From JAFDWR01 sp038216655 (GTDB taxonomy: Bacteria > Armatimonadota > Fimbriimonadia > Fimbriimonadales > Fimbriimonadaceae): DNA of 64,000 nt. Position numbers and translations under genes: made by a program. Below the pieces are notes generated by a model. It was not told the DNA's origin and made no database searches. It saw only the letters and a program-made list of their open reading frames with translations. Where the stretch lies: assembly GCA_038216655.1 (NCBI GenBank), contig JBBQPZ010000010.1, positions 85,194-149,193 of the forward strand, read 5' to 3'. Positions 25,622 to 34,732 of the stretch are shown here, piece by piece (the stretch's first letter is position 1; every line of letters begins with the position of its first letter).

Positions 25622-26567
25622 TGCAGGTTTGCTTACGGCGGCGGGTGCCTCTTCTATACAGACGCCGCTGACCCGTTTTACCTACACCGAATACTTAATG
25701 GGTGTCGATGCCCGGTTAATCGTATACGCGCGGGATAAAGCCACCGCTGAGACGGCCTGCGCCGCTGCGTTTGAGCGAATCGCCCAGCTCGACGCGATGA
25801 TGAGCGACTATCGGAAGGACAGCGAACTCATGCGGCTTTGCGACAAGGCGGGCGGCCCGCCCGTGCGGATCTCGCCGGAGCTGATGAAGGTGTTCAAGCG
25901 GGCGCGGGAGGTCTCGAAGGAATCGGGAGGGGTCTTCGACATCACGGTGGGGCCTCTGGTTCAGCTTTGGCGGGCGGCTCGGAAGTCGGCGGTCTTGCCC
26001 TTGCCTTCGGAGATTGAGGTCGCGCGCAAGCGGGTGGGTTGGGAGAAGGTGGTGCTCGATGAGCGGCACCGGACGGCTCAACTCTTGGTCCCGGGGATGC
26101 GCTTGGACCTCGGCGGGATCGCGAAGGGCTATGCCGACGACGAGGCACAGCGAGTGCTCAAGAAGCATGGGATCACCTCTGCGTTGGTGGAGATGGGGGG
26201 TGACATCGTAGTGAGTGACGCACCCCCTGGGAAGGATGGATGGACGATCCAAGTCCCCAACGTCGGCAAAGACTCGTCTTCCGCCGAGATGCAATTCAAG
26301 AATTGCGCGATCTCGTCATCAGGCGACACCGAACAGTTCGTAGTGATCGGCGGGAAGCGATACTCGCACGTCGTAAATCCCCTCACCGGATGGGCCGAGA
26401 CGGACCGGGTGCAGGTGACGGTTATCGCTCGCGACGGGCTCACATCCGACCCACTCACTAAAGCCATGCTGCTCGTTAGCGACGAGGCCCAGCGGGCTCG
26501 CCTGCAAAACAAGTATCGATTGAGAGCAGTCTTTCGGCGGGTGATCGCGCCGGAAGGAAAGAGGTAA
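25560..26567 (+). CDS. apbE: FAD:protein FMN transferase (ApbE)
   Basis: A 335-residue ApbE-type flavinyltransferase that attaches FMN to Thr/Ser of exported redox proteins. Motifs: LDLGGIAKGYADDEAQ near residue 180, ALVEMGGDIVVSDA near 210, HVVNPLTGW near 268 and DPLTKAMLL near 295 (metal and flavin sites). The ATG at 25560 (or the one at 25569) yields an N-terminal hydrophobic export segment (GWIGTVLIAGLLTAAGA). This start overlaps the divergent gene's coding start by 62 bp. A later start would remove the export signal. No obvious flavinylated partner is in the window. Confidence 0.87.
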   Translation: METMGTAAKAIRKGWIGTVLIAGLLTAAGASSIQTPLTRFTYTEYLMGVDARLIVYARDKATAETACAAAFERIAQLDAMMSDYRKDSELMRLCDKAGGPPVRISPELMKVFKRAREVSKESGGVFDITVGPLVQLWRAARKSAVLPLPSEIEVARKRVGWEKVVLDERHRTAQLLVPGMRLDLGGIAKGYADDEAQRVLKKHGITSALVEMGGDIVVSDAPPGKDGWTIQVPNVGKDSSSAEMQFKNCAISSSGDTEQFVVIGGKRYSHVVNPLTGWAETDRVQVTVIARDGLTSDPLTKAMLLVSDEAQRARLQNKYRLRAVFRRVIAPEGKR

Positions 26568-26590
26568 GTCGGACTGCACGGGCTGAAGTT

Positions 26591-26710
26591 GTCATTCCGA
26601 GCGAGGCCTTGCGACATCGAGGAACCCGACTGTAGACACCGAGTGCTTGTACTAACACTCGTCGGCTCCAGTCAGATCCCTCGGCACAATCATCCTTCGG
26701 GATGACATTC
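26591..26710. repeat. Decayed palindromic repeat unit
   Basis: The gap between apbE and the convergent oxidoreductase gene starts GTCATTCCGAGCGAGGC and ends ATCCTTCGGGATGACA, with TCGAGGAAC and GATCCCTCG inside, forming a long imperfect inverted repeat. It looks related to the GTCATCCTGAGCGAAG units at 6163-6480. An internal GAGTGCTTGTACTAACACTC is another small palindrome. Confidence 0.6.
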
Positions 26711-26729
26711 TCCTGTGTCGAAGCCTAAC

Positions 26730-28103
26730 TCAATACTCGTGCTTCATCGTTCCCGGCATCGGGACCGGATAACGGCCGTTCGCGCCGGGCATCAGCGGGG
26801 CGTCGGAGGTCATGGTGAGCTTGTCCACATCGGGCCCGAACTCGTGGTCGCAGTTGAGCATGTCGTCGAACGTGATGAGCTGACCGGTGTGCGCCGCCAT
26901 GCGGCCCATGTTTGAGACCATCGTCGCCTCAACGCCGCGCTTGACTTCGTTGTAGGGCTTATTGTCCCGAATTGCCTGAGTCAAGGTCTCCCACTCGTTC
27001 TGATACGGGTTGCTGGTGTCGGTGGACTGCCACTTGGGCGTGCCGACGGCGTTCTGGGTCTTGTAGATCGCGGAAGGAGCGCCGCAGTCGTTGGCGCGGG
27101 CGGCGATGGCCATCCCCTTGGTGCCGTGGACGTAGCTCGAGTAGATGCCTTCCGCGCCTTCAACGCAGCGGCCGTCGAGATACATCTTCGCGCCGTCGGC
27201 GAAGGTGTATTCGACCGCGTAGCTGTCGAAATTCTGATCGACGAACGGCTGACCGTCGGAGCTGGTCTTGTAGTGGCGACCGCCGAGGGCTTCGGCGTGG
27301 ATCGGCCAAGCGTTCTTCATCCAGCAAAGGTGATCGACGTGGTGGATGTAGAAGTCGTTGAAGCAGCCGCCGCTGGCCCAAAGGAAGCTGTGGAAACGAC
27401 GAATCTGATACTCGAGGTGGCTAATATTGTCCGGCTTAGGGAGCGAATTGAAATAGCCAGCGGGACCGTGCATGCGGTAACCACGCATGAGCATGATCTC
27501 GCCGAGTTCACCGTGCTGGACGCGGTCGTGGAGCTGCTGGATGTTCACCGCGTGGCGCGACATGAGGCCGACGCCGCACTTGAGCCCGGCAGCAACCGAC
27601 TGCTCAGCCAGCTTGAGCATGCGGCGTCCCGTCGGGCCATCGACGCAGACCGGCTTCTCCATGAACACATTGAGCTTCTTCTCGATCGCGTAGGTGAAGT
27701 GAACCCAGCGGAAGGCGGGGGGCGTGGTCAGAATGACGATGTCCCCGGGACGAAGGGCGTCCATCGCGTGCTTGTATGCATCGAACCCGAGGAACTGTCG
27801 CTCGGCAGGAACGTCCATCTTGTCCCCGACGGCCTTCTGGAGGTTGTCCCGGGTCGCGTTCAGCCGGTCGGCGAACACGTCGGCCATGGCCACGAGCTTG
27901 ACGGGACCGGTCTTGACCGACACCGCGTTTAGCGCCGCTCCGCCGCCTCGACCTCCACAACCAACGAGCGCGACCTGGATCGTGTCGTTACTGCTCGAGT
28001 TGACGGTCGGAAATTTGAATCCCGGCATAACGGAGGCGACCGCCAAGCCGCCGGTGGCCTGGAGGAATTGTCGTCGGGAGGGGGTGATCTTGTCAGTGCT
28101 CAT
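26730..28103 (-). CDS. Tat-exported Gfo/Idh/MocA oxidoreductase
   Basis: A 457-residue NAD(P)-dependent sugar dehydrogenase-like protein. The twin-arginine signal SRRQFLQATGGLAVASV (residues 9-25) implies export in folded form with its cofactor. Then come the Rossmann motif VALVGCGGRGGG near 44 and the EKP motif (FMEKPVC) near 155, whose Lys is catalytic in the family. Family members of this exported kind have been linked to C3 oxidation of glycosides, matching the nearby DUF1080 and ThuA genes. It stands alone on the minus strand, with about 840 bp to the next oxidoreductase gene, which diverges. Confidence 0.87.
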   Translation of the reverse strand: MSTDKITPSRRQFLQATGGLAVASVMPGFKFPTVNSSSNDTIQVALVGCGGRGGGAALNAVSVKTGPVKLVAMADVFADRLNATRDNLQKAVGDKMDVPAERQFLGFDAYKHAMDALRPGDIVILTTPPAFRWVHFTYAIEKKLNVFMEKPVCVDGPTGRRMLKLAEQSVAAGLKCGVGLMSRHAVNIQQLHDRVQHGELGEIMLMRGYRMHGPAGYFNSLPKPDNISHLEYQIRRFHSFLWASGGCFNDFYIHHVDHLCWMKNAWPIHAEALGGRHYKTSSDGQPFVDQNFDSYAVEYTFADGAKMYLDGRCVEGAEGIYSSYVHGTKGMAIAARANDCGAPSAIYKTQNAVGTPKWQSTDTSNPYQNEWETLTQAIRDNKPYNEVKRGVEATMVSNMGRMAAHTGQLITFDDMLNCDHEFGPDVDKLTMTSDAPLMPGANGRYPVPMPGTMKHEY

Positions 28104-28632
28104 GGTGATTCGCTCTCCATCATATTAGATGGTTCGCCTCCGCTGGCGAAACCCTCGTCCGAATCCTTGGGAATTTGTCGACTCCCCTTACAATTTGAGA
28201 GCATGTCATCCTCCGTGGCGCGGCATTCCGCCCCGAGATCTGATCGGAGCGGCACTCCCGTTCTCACTCTCACCTGCTTACCCACGTTGGGAATATGGCA
28301 ACGTCTTTGAGTTTTGAGGGCACTTGGTCTTGGCGTTGCGGGCCTTCTGGTCACGTCTATAGAGTTTGCGGAGGCGAATTTTGTCAACCAAACGGGACGA
28401 GGTTCGGGAATGTTGAGGTGAGCCGAGTCCTAGCCGGGCGATTCAGCGGACAGCCAAGTTGAACTGGGCCACGGCCCGTCTGGAAATCGCTCGTTGCAAG
28501 TCACGCCACCCGCCCTTAGAGGGCTCGGTCAGAAGTATGGAGACAGAATGCGGGTTCACAGCTTCGCCCATGCGATCCGGCAAGACTTTTCGTCCGGCCC
28601 ACTCGAAGCGTGGCTTGCCGTATGATGGAACG
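28104..28632. other. Gap without a convincing gene; candidate minus-strand promoter
   Basis: No good coding frame is seen in this 529-bp gap. On the minus strand GGTTGACA (TTGACA at 28387-28382) with TATAGA at 28361-28356 could be a promoter for the oxidoreductase gene, although the 20-base spacer is long and the leader would be about 250 bases. TTCTCACTCTCAC at 28261-28273 is a partial copy of the dispersed ACTC-rich repeat. Confidence 0.4.
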
Positions 28633-28794
28633 ATGTTGAAGGTTGCCGTCCTTGGTGTCGTCGCGGTTGCTTTGCTGGTGGGATGCAGTGAGCCCGTGAA
28701 GCCGGATCCCTTTGCCGAGGATCGGAAGAAGGTGTTCAAGGATGGGCCTATGTCGGGGACTGGAAAGCCGTTGACCATTCCGAGCACGAAATAG
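28633..28794 (+). CDS. Tiny lipoprotein
   Basis: A 53-residue protein: MLKVAVLGVVAVALLVGC is a complete lipoprotein signal with lipobox LVGC, followed by SEPVKPDPF and a short tail containing DRKKVFKDGPM. The ATG at 28633 is the only start giving the signal. A similar arrangement, lipobox then KKAFAGGPP, occurs in the small lipoprotein at 57170-57379, so this may be a small paralogous family. Function unknown. No Shine-Dalgarno is obvious. Confidence 0.6.
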   Translation: MLKVAVLGVVAVALLVGCSEPVKPDPFAEDRKKVFKDGPMSGTGKPLTIPSTK

Positions 28795-28945
28795 TTCCTG
28801 GCCCTCGAAGCGGGGAACCACGAGCAAGTTTGGGCCTTGGTGCGGGTTTGGATCGGACGGTTTAGCGCGCTGGGTTCCGCTTGGAGAACAAACCTTGTAA
28901 GATCGTGTGCGGGAAGTCAACGAGCTTCCCGGGAAGGTGGATGCG

Positions 28946-30277
28946 ATGGCGGATCAGAACACGAACGATAGCTGGACTCGACGACGACTTTTGACCACGG
29001 CGACCGGGGCGCTTGCCGCGGCCCCGCTTCTGAAGGTGGCCGATGCGGCGACCTTCCGTAATGCCGGCAAGAAGGCCAACGACAAGCTGAGACTCGGTCT
29101 CATCGGCTGCGGCGGCATGGGTGCGGCCAACATGCGCAACCTGATGGCATTCGACGATGTCGAAGTCGCCGCGCTTTGCGATGTGGACGACAACCGGGCG
29201 ACTAACGACATCGCCGATGTCGAGAAGAAATATGGCCGCAAACCGGACTTTTACAAGGACTACCGCAAGATCCTTGATCGCAAGGACATCGACGCGGTCA
29301 TCGTTGGCACGCCAGATCATTGGCACGCGCTCAACCTAATCCACGCGGTGGAGGCCGGGAAGGACGCGTATTGCGAGAAGCCGCTCAGCCACCACATCAC
29401 CGAGGCCGTGTCGATGGCCGCAGCGGTCCGTCACCACAACAAGATCGTGCAGTGTGGGACTTGGCAGCGTAGCACGAAGGAATTCACCGACGCGATCGAC
29501 TACATCCGCACCGGCAAGCTCGGCAAGATCGTGCTCTGCCGCGCCTGGATCAATGACGGAACGCGCGTTGGCAAGCAGAAGACCACGCCGGTGCCGGCAG
29601 GGCTGGACTACGACATGTGGGTCGGTCCGTCCGAGTTCCTGCCTTACCAATCCAATCGCTGTCACTGGAACTGGCGCTGGTTTATGAATTTCGGCGGCGG
29701 TCTCAGCACGGACTGGGGTGTCCATATGATGGACATTGCTCTCCTGGCGATGAGCAAGGACCAGGACCTCGTGATGCCGACGTCTGTGTCGGCGGTCGGC
29801 GGTCAATGGGCACTTCTTGACGATGATCGTGATGCTCCGGACACGATGGAGGCGATCTATCGCTTCAAGGATCCGGACTTCGCGATGCACTGGTCGATCA
29901 ACCGCGACCATCCGGGCAAGGAAGGCCACGGCACGGAGTTCGTGAGCGCCGACGGTCGCACTTTGCGCTGCTGGCGCGGCGGGTGGGTCGTCCTGGACCC
30001 CGCGGGCAAGGAGATTCCTAAGGTAGAAGCCGCACCTCCTCCCAGCCACTGGCGGAACTTCGTGGACTGCGTCAAGACGCGCACCCAACCTCGAGCGAAG
30101 CTTGAGTCCGTCGCGCAGACGACCATCGTCTGCCACCTCGCCAATGCGGCGATGTACGCGGGCGAGACTCTCCGTTGGGACAACCAGAAGCTAGACCTGA
30201 TCGGAAAGGCGGGTCGCAACACCCACAGCTACTCGCGCGGGTATCGCAAGGGTTATAAGATGCCGGTTTATAGGTAG
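28946..30277 (+). CDS. Tat-exported Gfo/Idh/MocA oxidoreductase
   Basis: A 443-residue dehydrogenase-like protein. The twin-arginine signal WTRRRLLTTATGALAAAP (residues about 9-26) precedes the Rossmann motif LGLIGCGGMG near 52 and the EKP motif (YCEKPLS) near 136; HWHALNL near 118 is typical of the exported subgroup. AAGGTGG ahead of the ATG at 28946 supports this start. It belongs to the same functional set as the proteins at 26730 and 37530 but is not close in sequence to either outside the motifs. Substrate unknown. Confidence 0.87.
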   Translation: MADQNTNDSWTRRRLLTTATGALAAAPLLKVADAATFRNAGKKANDKLRLGLIGCGGMGAANMRNLMAFDDVEVAALCDVDDNRATNDIADVEKKYGRKPDFYKDYRKILDRKDIDAVIVGTPDHWHALNLIHAVEAGKDAYCEKPLSHHITEAVSMAAAVRHHNKIVQCGTWQRSTKEFTDAIDYIRTGKLGKIVLCRAWINDGTRVGKQKTTPVPAGLDYDMWVGPSEFLPYQSNRCHWNWRWFMNFGGGLSTDWGVHMMDIALLAMSKDQDLVMPTSVSAVGGQWALLDDDRDAPDTMEAIYRFKDPDFAMHWSINRDHPGKEGHGTEFVSADGRTLRCWRGGWVVLDPAGKEIPKVEAAPPPSHWRNFVDCVKTRTQPRAKLESVAQTTIVCHLANAAMYAGETLRWDNQKLDLIGKAGRNTHSYSRGYRKGYKMPVYR

Positions 30278-30343
30278 GTAAGGAGGTAAGGCGTAGGGGG
30301 TAAGGCGGGCAGATGCAGCCCCCTCCCACGTCCGGACTCAAAG

Positions 30344-30377
30344 AAGGGGTAAGGAGGTTCGACCCTCCTTACCCCTT
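30344..30377. terminator. Strong hairpin between convergent genes
   Basis: AAGGGGTAAGGAGG (30344-30357) and CCTCCTTACCCCTT (30364-30377) form a perfect 14-bp stem with loop TTCGAC. In the minus direction CTTTG-rich sequence follows. GGTAAGG units also occur at 30278-30303 and inverted at 30380-30395, making a larger nested inverted repeat. It probably ends the oxidoreductase and binding-protein genes. Confidence 0.65.
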
Positions 30378-30403
30378 ACGCTTTACCCCCTTACGGGCGA
30401 AGC

Positions 30404-31408
30404 CTAGTAGATCGAATCTGGGAAGTAGTAGTCCTTCGCGTTGTCGGGTGTGATGAGGTCCACGTCGAGCATCAGGTGTCGGGGCGTGTACTTCTTGGCA
30501 TTGTCCTTGCCTGCTCTCAGCATGGCGGCGGCGGTGTTGACGCCGAAGCCGATCATGGAGGGCGGGTAGGTGATGTCGGCGGGGAACATGCCGTCGTGGT
30601 CCATGACCCGCTTGACGATGTCCTTCATGCCGGCGCCGCCGAGGATCCAGACGTTCTTGTCTCGCCCCGCCGCTTTGAGCGCGGTTTCGGCACCGAGGGC
30701 CATATCGTCGTCTGCCGCCCAGATCGCGTCGATCTGCGGGTTCGCGGTGAGCATGTTGGTCACGAGCTTCTCAGCCTTCTCTCGGTTCCATTCGCCGGGG
30801 CCTTGCGCCACGATTTTGATGTCCGGGCTCGCCTTGAACACGGCGAGGGCGGCCTGCACGCGGTCAGTGTTGACCGTGCAAGGAATCCCTTCCAGGATCG
30901 CGATCTTGCCCTTGCCGCCCAGCCTCTGGACCATGTACTCGGCCGACTTGCGACCGAACGCCTTGTTGTCACCCTCGATAAACACGTCGGCGACGGGCTT
31001 GGTGAAGCCGCGGTCGACGTTGATGATGAGGATGCCCGCGTCGTGGAGCTTCTCGGCGATCGGCGTGATCGGGGCGCTCTCGGTGCAGAGGATCACGACG
31101 GCATCGACGCCCTGAGTCTGCAGGTTCTGGAGGTCGTTAATCTGCTCGGTCGGTCCCTTGGCGTCCTTGATGACCCACTCGATGTCGGGGTTGGCCTTGC
31201 TGGCCTGATCCGCCCAGTACTTGACGCCCGCGGTCCAGCCGTGGTCGGCGGCGGGGATCGACACGCCCACCTTCATCTTCTTGCCGTTCTTGGCTACACC
31301 GCCTGAGCCCGCATTGGCTCCGCCACCGGCATCAGAGCCGGCTTGGCATCCGGCCAGGACAATCGCGGCGAGCGATGCCGCGCAAATTAGCTTGATGGGT
31401 GTCTTCAC
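30404..31408 (-). CDS. CUT2 sugar-binding lipoprotein (RbsB-like)
   Basis: A 334-residue periplasmic binding protein of the ribose/galactose class. A lipoprotein signal ending VLAGC (residue 21) is followed by a Gly/Ser linker and a two-lobed domain starting KVGVSIPAADHGW, with INVDRGF near 152 and IWAADDDMALGAE near 233, which are family landmarks of ligand-pocket segments. It would hand a sugar to the permease/ATPase pair encoded upstream on the same strand. Unusually, a 730-bp gap holding a REP element and an oppositely oriented small gene lies between them. Confidence 0.9.
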   Translation of the reverse strand: MKTPIKLICAASLAAIVLAGCQAGSDAGGGANAGSGGVAKNGKKMKVGVSIPAADHGWTAGVKYWADQASKANPDIEWVIKDAKGPTEQINDLQNLQTQGVDAVVILCTESAPITPIAEKLHDAGILIINVDRGFTKPVADVFIEGDNKAFGRKSAEYMVQRLGGKGKIAILEGIPCTVNTDRVQAALAVFKASPDIKIVAQGPGEWNREKAEKLVTNMLTANPQIDAIWAADDDMALGAETALKAAGRDKNVWILGGAGMKDIVKRVMDHDGMFPADITYPPSMIGFGVNTAAAMLRAGKDNAKKYTPRHLMLDVDLITPDNAKDYYFPDSIY

Positions 31409-31518
31409 AGTGTGTTTCCTCGTTGAATCCGATTACGGTTGGATCTCGCCGTTATCATATTCGATCCCGGGCGAAATTAGCCCCTGGAAAGTGGAGAGGG
31501 AACTTTGATTTTAGTTCC

Positions 31519-31587
31519 GGGGTGCCACGGTTTGTCCGGGATTGGAGTTGCTGCCGAACCGGCACCGCCTCCCGGCAAGCCGTGCTT
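31519..31587. repeat. Solitary REP element
   Basis: GGGGTGCCACGGTTTGTCCGG ... CCCGGCAAGCCGTGC: the two ends pair as an imperfect stem (CACGGTTTG with CAAGCCGTG, CCGG with CCGG). The same ends flank the RAYT transposase gene at 35652-36164. This copy lies in the 414-bp gap between the binding-protein gene and a small membrane gene; nothing else is seen there apart from a half copy near 31617. Confidence 0.8.
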
Positions 31588-31822
31588 CTACGCATTGGCG
31601 GTAGTTGCAACGCACGACTTGCCGGCTAGCGAATGGGTGAGGCGGACAAAGTAAGTTGGGCATACTGACCTAGTCACCCGAGCCCAAATGGGCAGATTCA
31701 AACTGAGCCGTGCCACCTCATCTAGCCCCTTCACTCGACCAGCCCACCCGCCGAGGAACTGAGCTTGTCGATCAGCAGCACTTAAGCATTGACCTTGATC
31801 AAGGGAGCGGATTGCCATAGGA

Positions 31823-32095
31823 GTGTTCATTCTTGCGACCTTGGCTCTCTTTGGCACGGCGTTCCTGGCCAGTAATATTGCTGCCCTCATTGCTTACATA
31901 ACACAACAGAAATCAAGCACGATCATCCCGATCTTTGGCGGTGGCTCACTCTCGCTTGTCCTCTTCTACGGACCCATTGTCCAAATCCAGAACATGTGGT
32001 GGGTACCGCTGATCTTGGACCCAGGATGTCTTTATCTCCTCGCGAGCACCATCATTTTCTTCATAAGGCGAAGGAGGGACGCGCATGGCGAGTGA
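31823..32095 (+). CDS. Small membrane protein of unknown function
   Basis: A 90-residue protein with three hydrophobic segments (about 1-24, 35-53 and 60-82), the pattern PIFGGGSLSLVLFYGP, then WWVPLILDPGC, and a basic C-terminus (RRRRD). I recall small unnamed membrane proteins with a PhhGG...WWxPLhhDxG pattern in other bacteria, but no function. The GTG at 31823 is used; an ATT twelve bases earlier with GGGAG in front is also possible. It is on the opposite strand to the transporter genes around it. Confidence 0.55.
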   Translation: MFILATLALFGTAFLASNIAALIAYITQQKSSTIIPIFGGGSLSLVLFYGPIVQIQNMWWVPLILDPGCLYLLASTIIFFIRRRRDAHGE

Positions 32096-32140
32096 ACTAT
32101 TTGGACTGACACCTTAGCGGCACCACCTTTCGGGTCGGGG

Positions 32141-33136
32141 TCAGTCTTCTTTCTTCCCGCGCTGGATCAACACGGCGACCAAGATCACGACTCCGCGGAC
32201 CAGGCCTTGCCAGTTCGTGTCAATGTTTTTGGCGGTCATCAGGTAGTTGATCAGGGTCAGGAGCAGGACGCCGACGACGGTGCCCCAAATCTTGCCCTTG
32301 CCGCCGCGCAGGCTGGTGCCGCCGATGACGACGGCGGCGATCGCGTCGAGTTCGTAGTTGAGGCCAGCGGAGCCGGTGCCGATGGAGTTCATGCGGGCCC
32401 CTTCGAGCACCGCCGCGAGCCCGACCAAAGCGCCGAGAATCGTGTAGACCGCGATTCGGATAGTCTGGACATTGATCGCGGAGTACTGGGCCGCCTTCGG
32501 GTTCGCGCCGACGGCGATGACGTAGCGCCCGAACCGGGTGCGGTTGAGCACCAGACTGGCTACCACGGCGACAACAAGGAAGATGATCGCGCTCCAATAG
32601 AGCAGCACCGGGCCGCCGCCCGAGGCTTTCACTCCCGGGATCGCGACGCCGCCAAAGCCGAAATCCTGCAGCGCGGGGACGTTGGAACGAATCTCTCCGC
32701 CCGCCCCCAAGACGAGCGCAAGGGACCGAAATCCCGCCAGGCCCGCAAGCGTTACCACGAACGCGGCGACGCGGCCGTAGGCGATGACCAGGCCGTTGAA
32801 GAGACCGGCGATGAGACCGATGCCGATGGAGGCGAGGGCGCAGAGGAGGATCGTCATGCCGGGGCTCATGCCGCCCCCGGCGAGTTTGTTCACGGTCAAG
32901 ATCGCGACCGCTCCGCACATCGCGGCCATGCTGCCCACCGACAGGTCGATCCCACCCGCGATGATCACGAGCGTCATGCCGATCGCGATGATGCCGACGG
33001 CGGCGTTTTGACTGACCAGGTTACGCAGGCTCTCGGCCTGCAGGAAGGTGCTCCCGAAGGCGATGCTCGAATAGATGAAGAGCAGGGCGAAGGCGATCAG
33101 CGCGCCGAATTCAGAGACGAGCGACTTCCACTTCAT
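32141..33136 (-). CDS. CUT2 sugar ABC permease (RbsC-like)
   Basis: A 331-residue inner membrane protein with about ten spans. The family stretch ITLVIIAGGIDLSVGS-like (TLVIIAGGIDLSVGSMAA) is near residue 56 and GGTSLRGGKGKIWGTVVG near 275. Its ATG overlaps the stop of the ATPase gene by four bases (ATGA), so expression is coupled. It forms the membrane channel of the importer with the RbsA-like ATPase. The cognate binding protein is probably the one at 30404-31408. Confidence 0.92.
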   Translation of the reverse strand: MKWKSLVSEFGALIAFALLFIYSSIAFGSTFLQAESLRNLVSQNAAVGIIAIGMTLVIIAGGIDLSVGSMAAMCGAVAILTVNKLAGGGMSPGMTILLCALASIGIGLIAGLFNGLVIAYGRVAAFVVTLAGLAGFRSLALVLGAGGEIRSNVPALQDFGFGGVAIPGVKASGGGPVLLYWSAIIFLVVAVVASLVLNRTRFGRYVIAVGANPKAAQYSAINVQTIRIAVYTILGALVGLAAVLEGARMNSIGTGSAGLNYELDAIAAVVIGGTSLRGGKGKIWGTVVGVLLLTLINYLMTAKNIDTNWQGLVRGVVILVAVLIQRGKKED

Positions 33137-34596
33137 GCCGCCACTCCCGCCGCCAGCCGCATCACGGCTTCCTCGTTGAGGTTGTCCGCGCCAACTTCGC
33201 CGGCGATGACGCCTTCACGCATCACGATGGTTCGGTGGCAGAGACCGATGATTTCGGGTAGTTCCGAGGAGATCACGATGCAGGCCAGGCCTTCGGAGGC
33301 GAGTCGTTGGATAAGGTCATAAATCTCTCGTTTGGCCCCGACATCGACGCCGCGCGTAGGTTCGTCGAGGATCAGAATCTTGGGCTTGGTATCGAGCCAC
33401 TTGGCGAGCGAAATCTTCTGCTGGTTGCCACCGCTGAGGCTGGACACCGGCTCCGCAAGGTCGCCGGCGCGGATGTCGAGTCCCTTTCGCCATTCTGCAG
33501 CCGTCGCCTTCTCGCGGCTCTGGTTGATGAACTGGCCGTAACTTCGCAGGTTCGCCATGGTGATGTTGTGGATGCAGCTCAAATCGGTATGGAGGCCCAG
33601 ACCCTTGCGGTCCTCGCTCACGTAGGCGATGCCGTACCGCATCGCTTGCCGCGGGTTGGCGATCTTCACGGGTTCGCCCTTTACTTTCAGCTGGGCCTGA
33701 CCGATCGGACGGATGCCGATGATGGCTTCGGCAAGCTCTGTTCGACCCGCGCCGACGAGCCCGGCAAGGCCGAGGATTTCGCCGGGTCGGACTTCGAAGG
33801 AGCCTCCTGCGAAGTTCTCGACCCTTAGCGCCGCCGGAGCTGAGGGTTCAGGCAACTTGGGCGGATAGAAGTCGCTGAGGGCCCGGCCGACCATGAGGTC
33901 GGCGATCTGCTCAGGAGTGCTCCCCTTCGCGTCCATCGTGACGACCTTGACTCCGTCCCGGAGCACGGTGATCCGGTCGCAGATTGCGCAGACCTCGGCG
34001 AGTCGGTGGGAAATGTACAAAACGGTCGTTCCGCGTGCGCGGAGCTTGGCGATGATCTCGAAGAGGGCTTCGGCTTCGGGGTCGCTGAGAACCGCGGTTG
34101 GCTCGTCCATGATCAGGATCTCGGCTTTGACGGAGATCGCTTTGGCGATCTCGACGAGTTGCTTGCCTGCGATGGAGAGGTTGCCGACCTTCTCGGTGGC
34201 GTTGAACCCGGTGTGGACTTGTTGGAGGTAGCCATCTGTCTCTTCAATCATCTTCGCGCGATCGAGGAGTCCGCCTTTGGTGACCTCGCGGCCGAGGAAG
34301 ACGTTCTCGGCGACGGTGAGTTCGTCGACCAGATTGAGCTCCTGATGCATCATCGCGATCCCGTGCCGCATCGCGTCGCGGACGCCGTGAAGGGTGACGG
34401 TCTTGCCGTCGAGCACGGTTGCTCCGGCCGTCGGGTGCTGAACGCCGCTGAGGATTCTCATCAGCGTGCTCTTTCCGGCCCCGTTCTCGCCGACGATTCC
34501 GTGGACCTCGCCGGGCTCAAAGCTCATCGAGACGCCATCGAGGGCCCGCACGGCGGGGAACTGCATGACGATGTCCTTGACCTCCAGCTTCGGCAC
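33133..34596 (-). CDS. CUT2 sugar ABC ATPase (RbsA-like, two nucleotide-binding domains)
   Basis: A 487-residue cytoplasmic ATPase with two fused domains. The first has Walker A GENGAGKST near residue 36, signature LSIAGKQLVEIAKA near 138 and Walker B ILIMDEPTAVL near 160. The second has the degenerate P-loop GLVGAGRTE near 279 and signature LSGGNQQKISLAKWL near 390, as usual for RbsA/MglA proteins. It is the first gene of the operon. The promoter should lie in the 136-bp gap before the divergent ThuA-like gene, which carries an inverted repeat. Confidence 0.93.
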   Translation of the reverse strand: MPKLEVKDIVMQFPAVRALDGVSMSFEPGEVHGIVGENGAGKSTLMRILSGVQHPTAGATVLDGKTVTLHGVRDAMRHGIAMMHQELNLVDELTVAENVFLGREVTKGGLLDRAKMIEETDGYLQQVHTGFNATEKVGNLSIAGKQLVEIAKAISVKAEILIMDEPTAVLSDPEAEALFEIIAKLRARGTTVLYISHRLAEVCAICDRITVLRDGVKVVTMDAKGSTPEQIADLMVGRALSDFYPPKLPEPSAPAALRVENFAGGSFEVRPGEILGLAGLVGAGRTELAEAIIGIRPIGQAQLKVKGEPVKIANPRQAMRYGIAYVSEDRKGLGLHTDLSCIHNITMANLRSYGQFINQSREKATAAEWRKGLDIRAGDLAEPVSSLSGGNQQKISLAKWLDTKPKILILDEPTRGVDVGAKREIYDLIQRLASEGLACIVISSELPEIIGLCHRTIVMREGVIAGEVGADNLNEEAVMRLAAGVAA

Positions 34597-34630
34597 GGGG
34601 GTTATTGTAGCGAGATTCTGGGGCCGAGCG

Positions 34631-34712
34631 GTGAATGGAGAATGGAGAAACGTAAATCGATCTCGGACTTTCCTTTCGATTCCCTACTCGCTAATTGCCA
34701 TTCTCGATTCAC
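34631..34712. repeat. Inverted repeat in divergent promoter gap
   Basis: GTGAATGGAGAATGG (34631-34645) and CCATTCTCGATTCAC (34698-34712) pair over 14 of 15 positions, with a 52-base loop. The pair fills most of the gap between the transporter operon and the ThuA-like gene. It may be another member of the purine-rich intergenic repeats rather than an operator. Confidence 0.55.
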
Positions 34713-34732
34713 GACACCGGTAATCTCCGCGC

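Noticed and set aside
32207..33322. 371-residue plus-strand frame opposite the CUT2 permease gene
   Set aside because: Asp/Gly/Arg-rich antisense of membrane-span codons; no start signal and no family.
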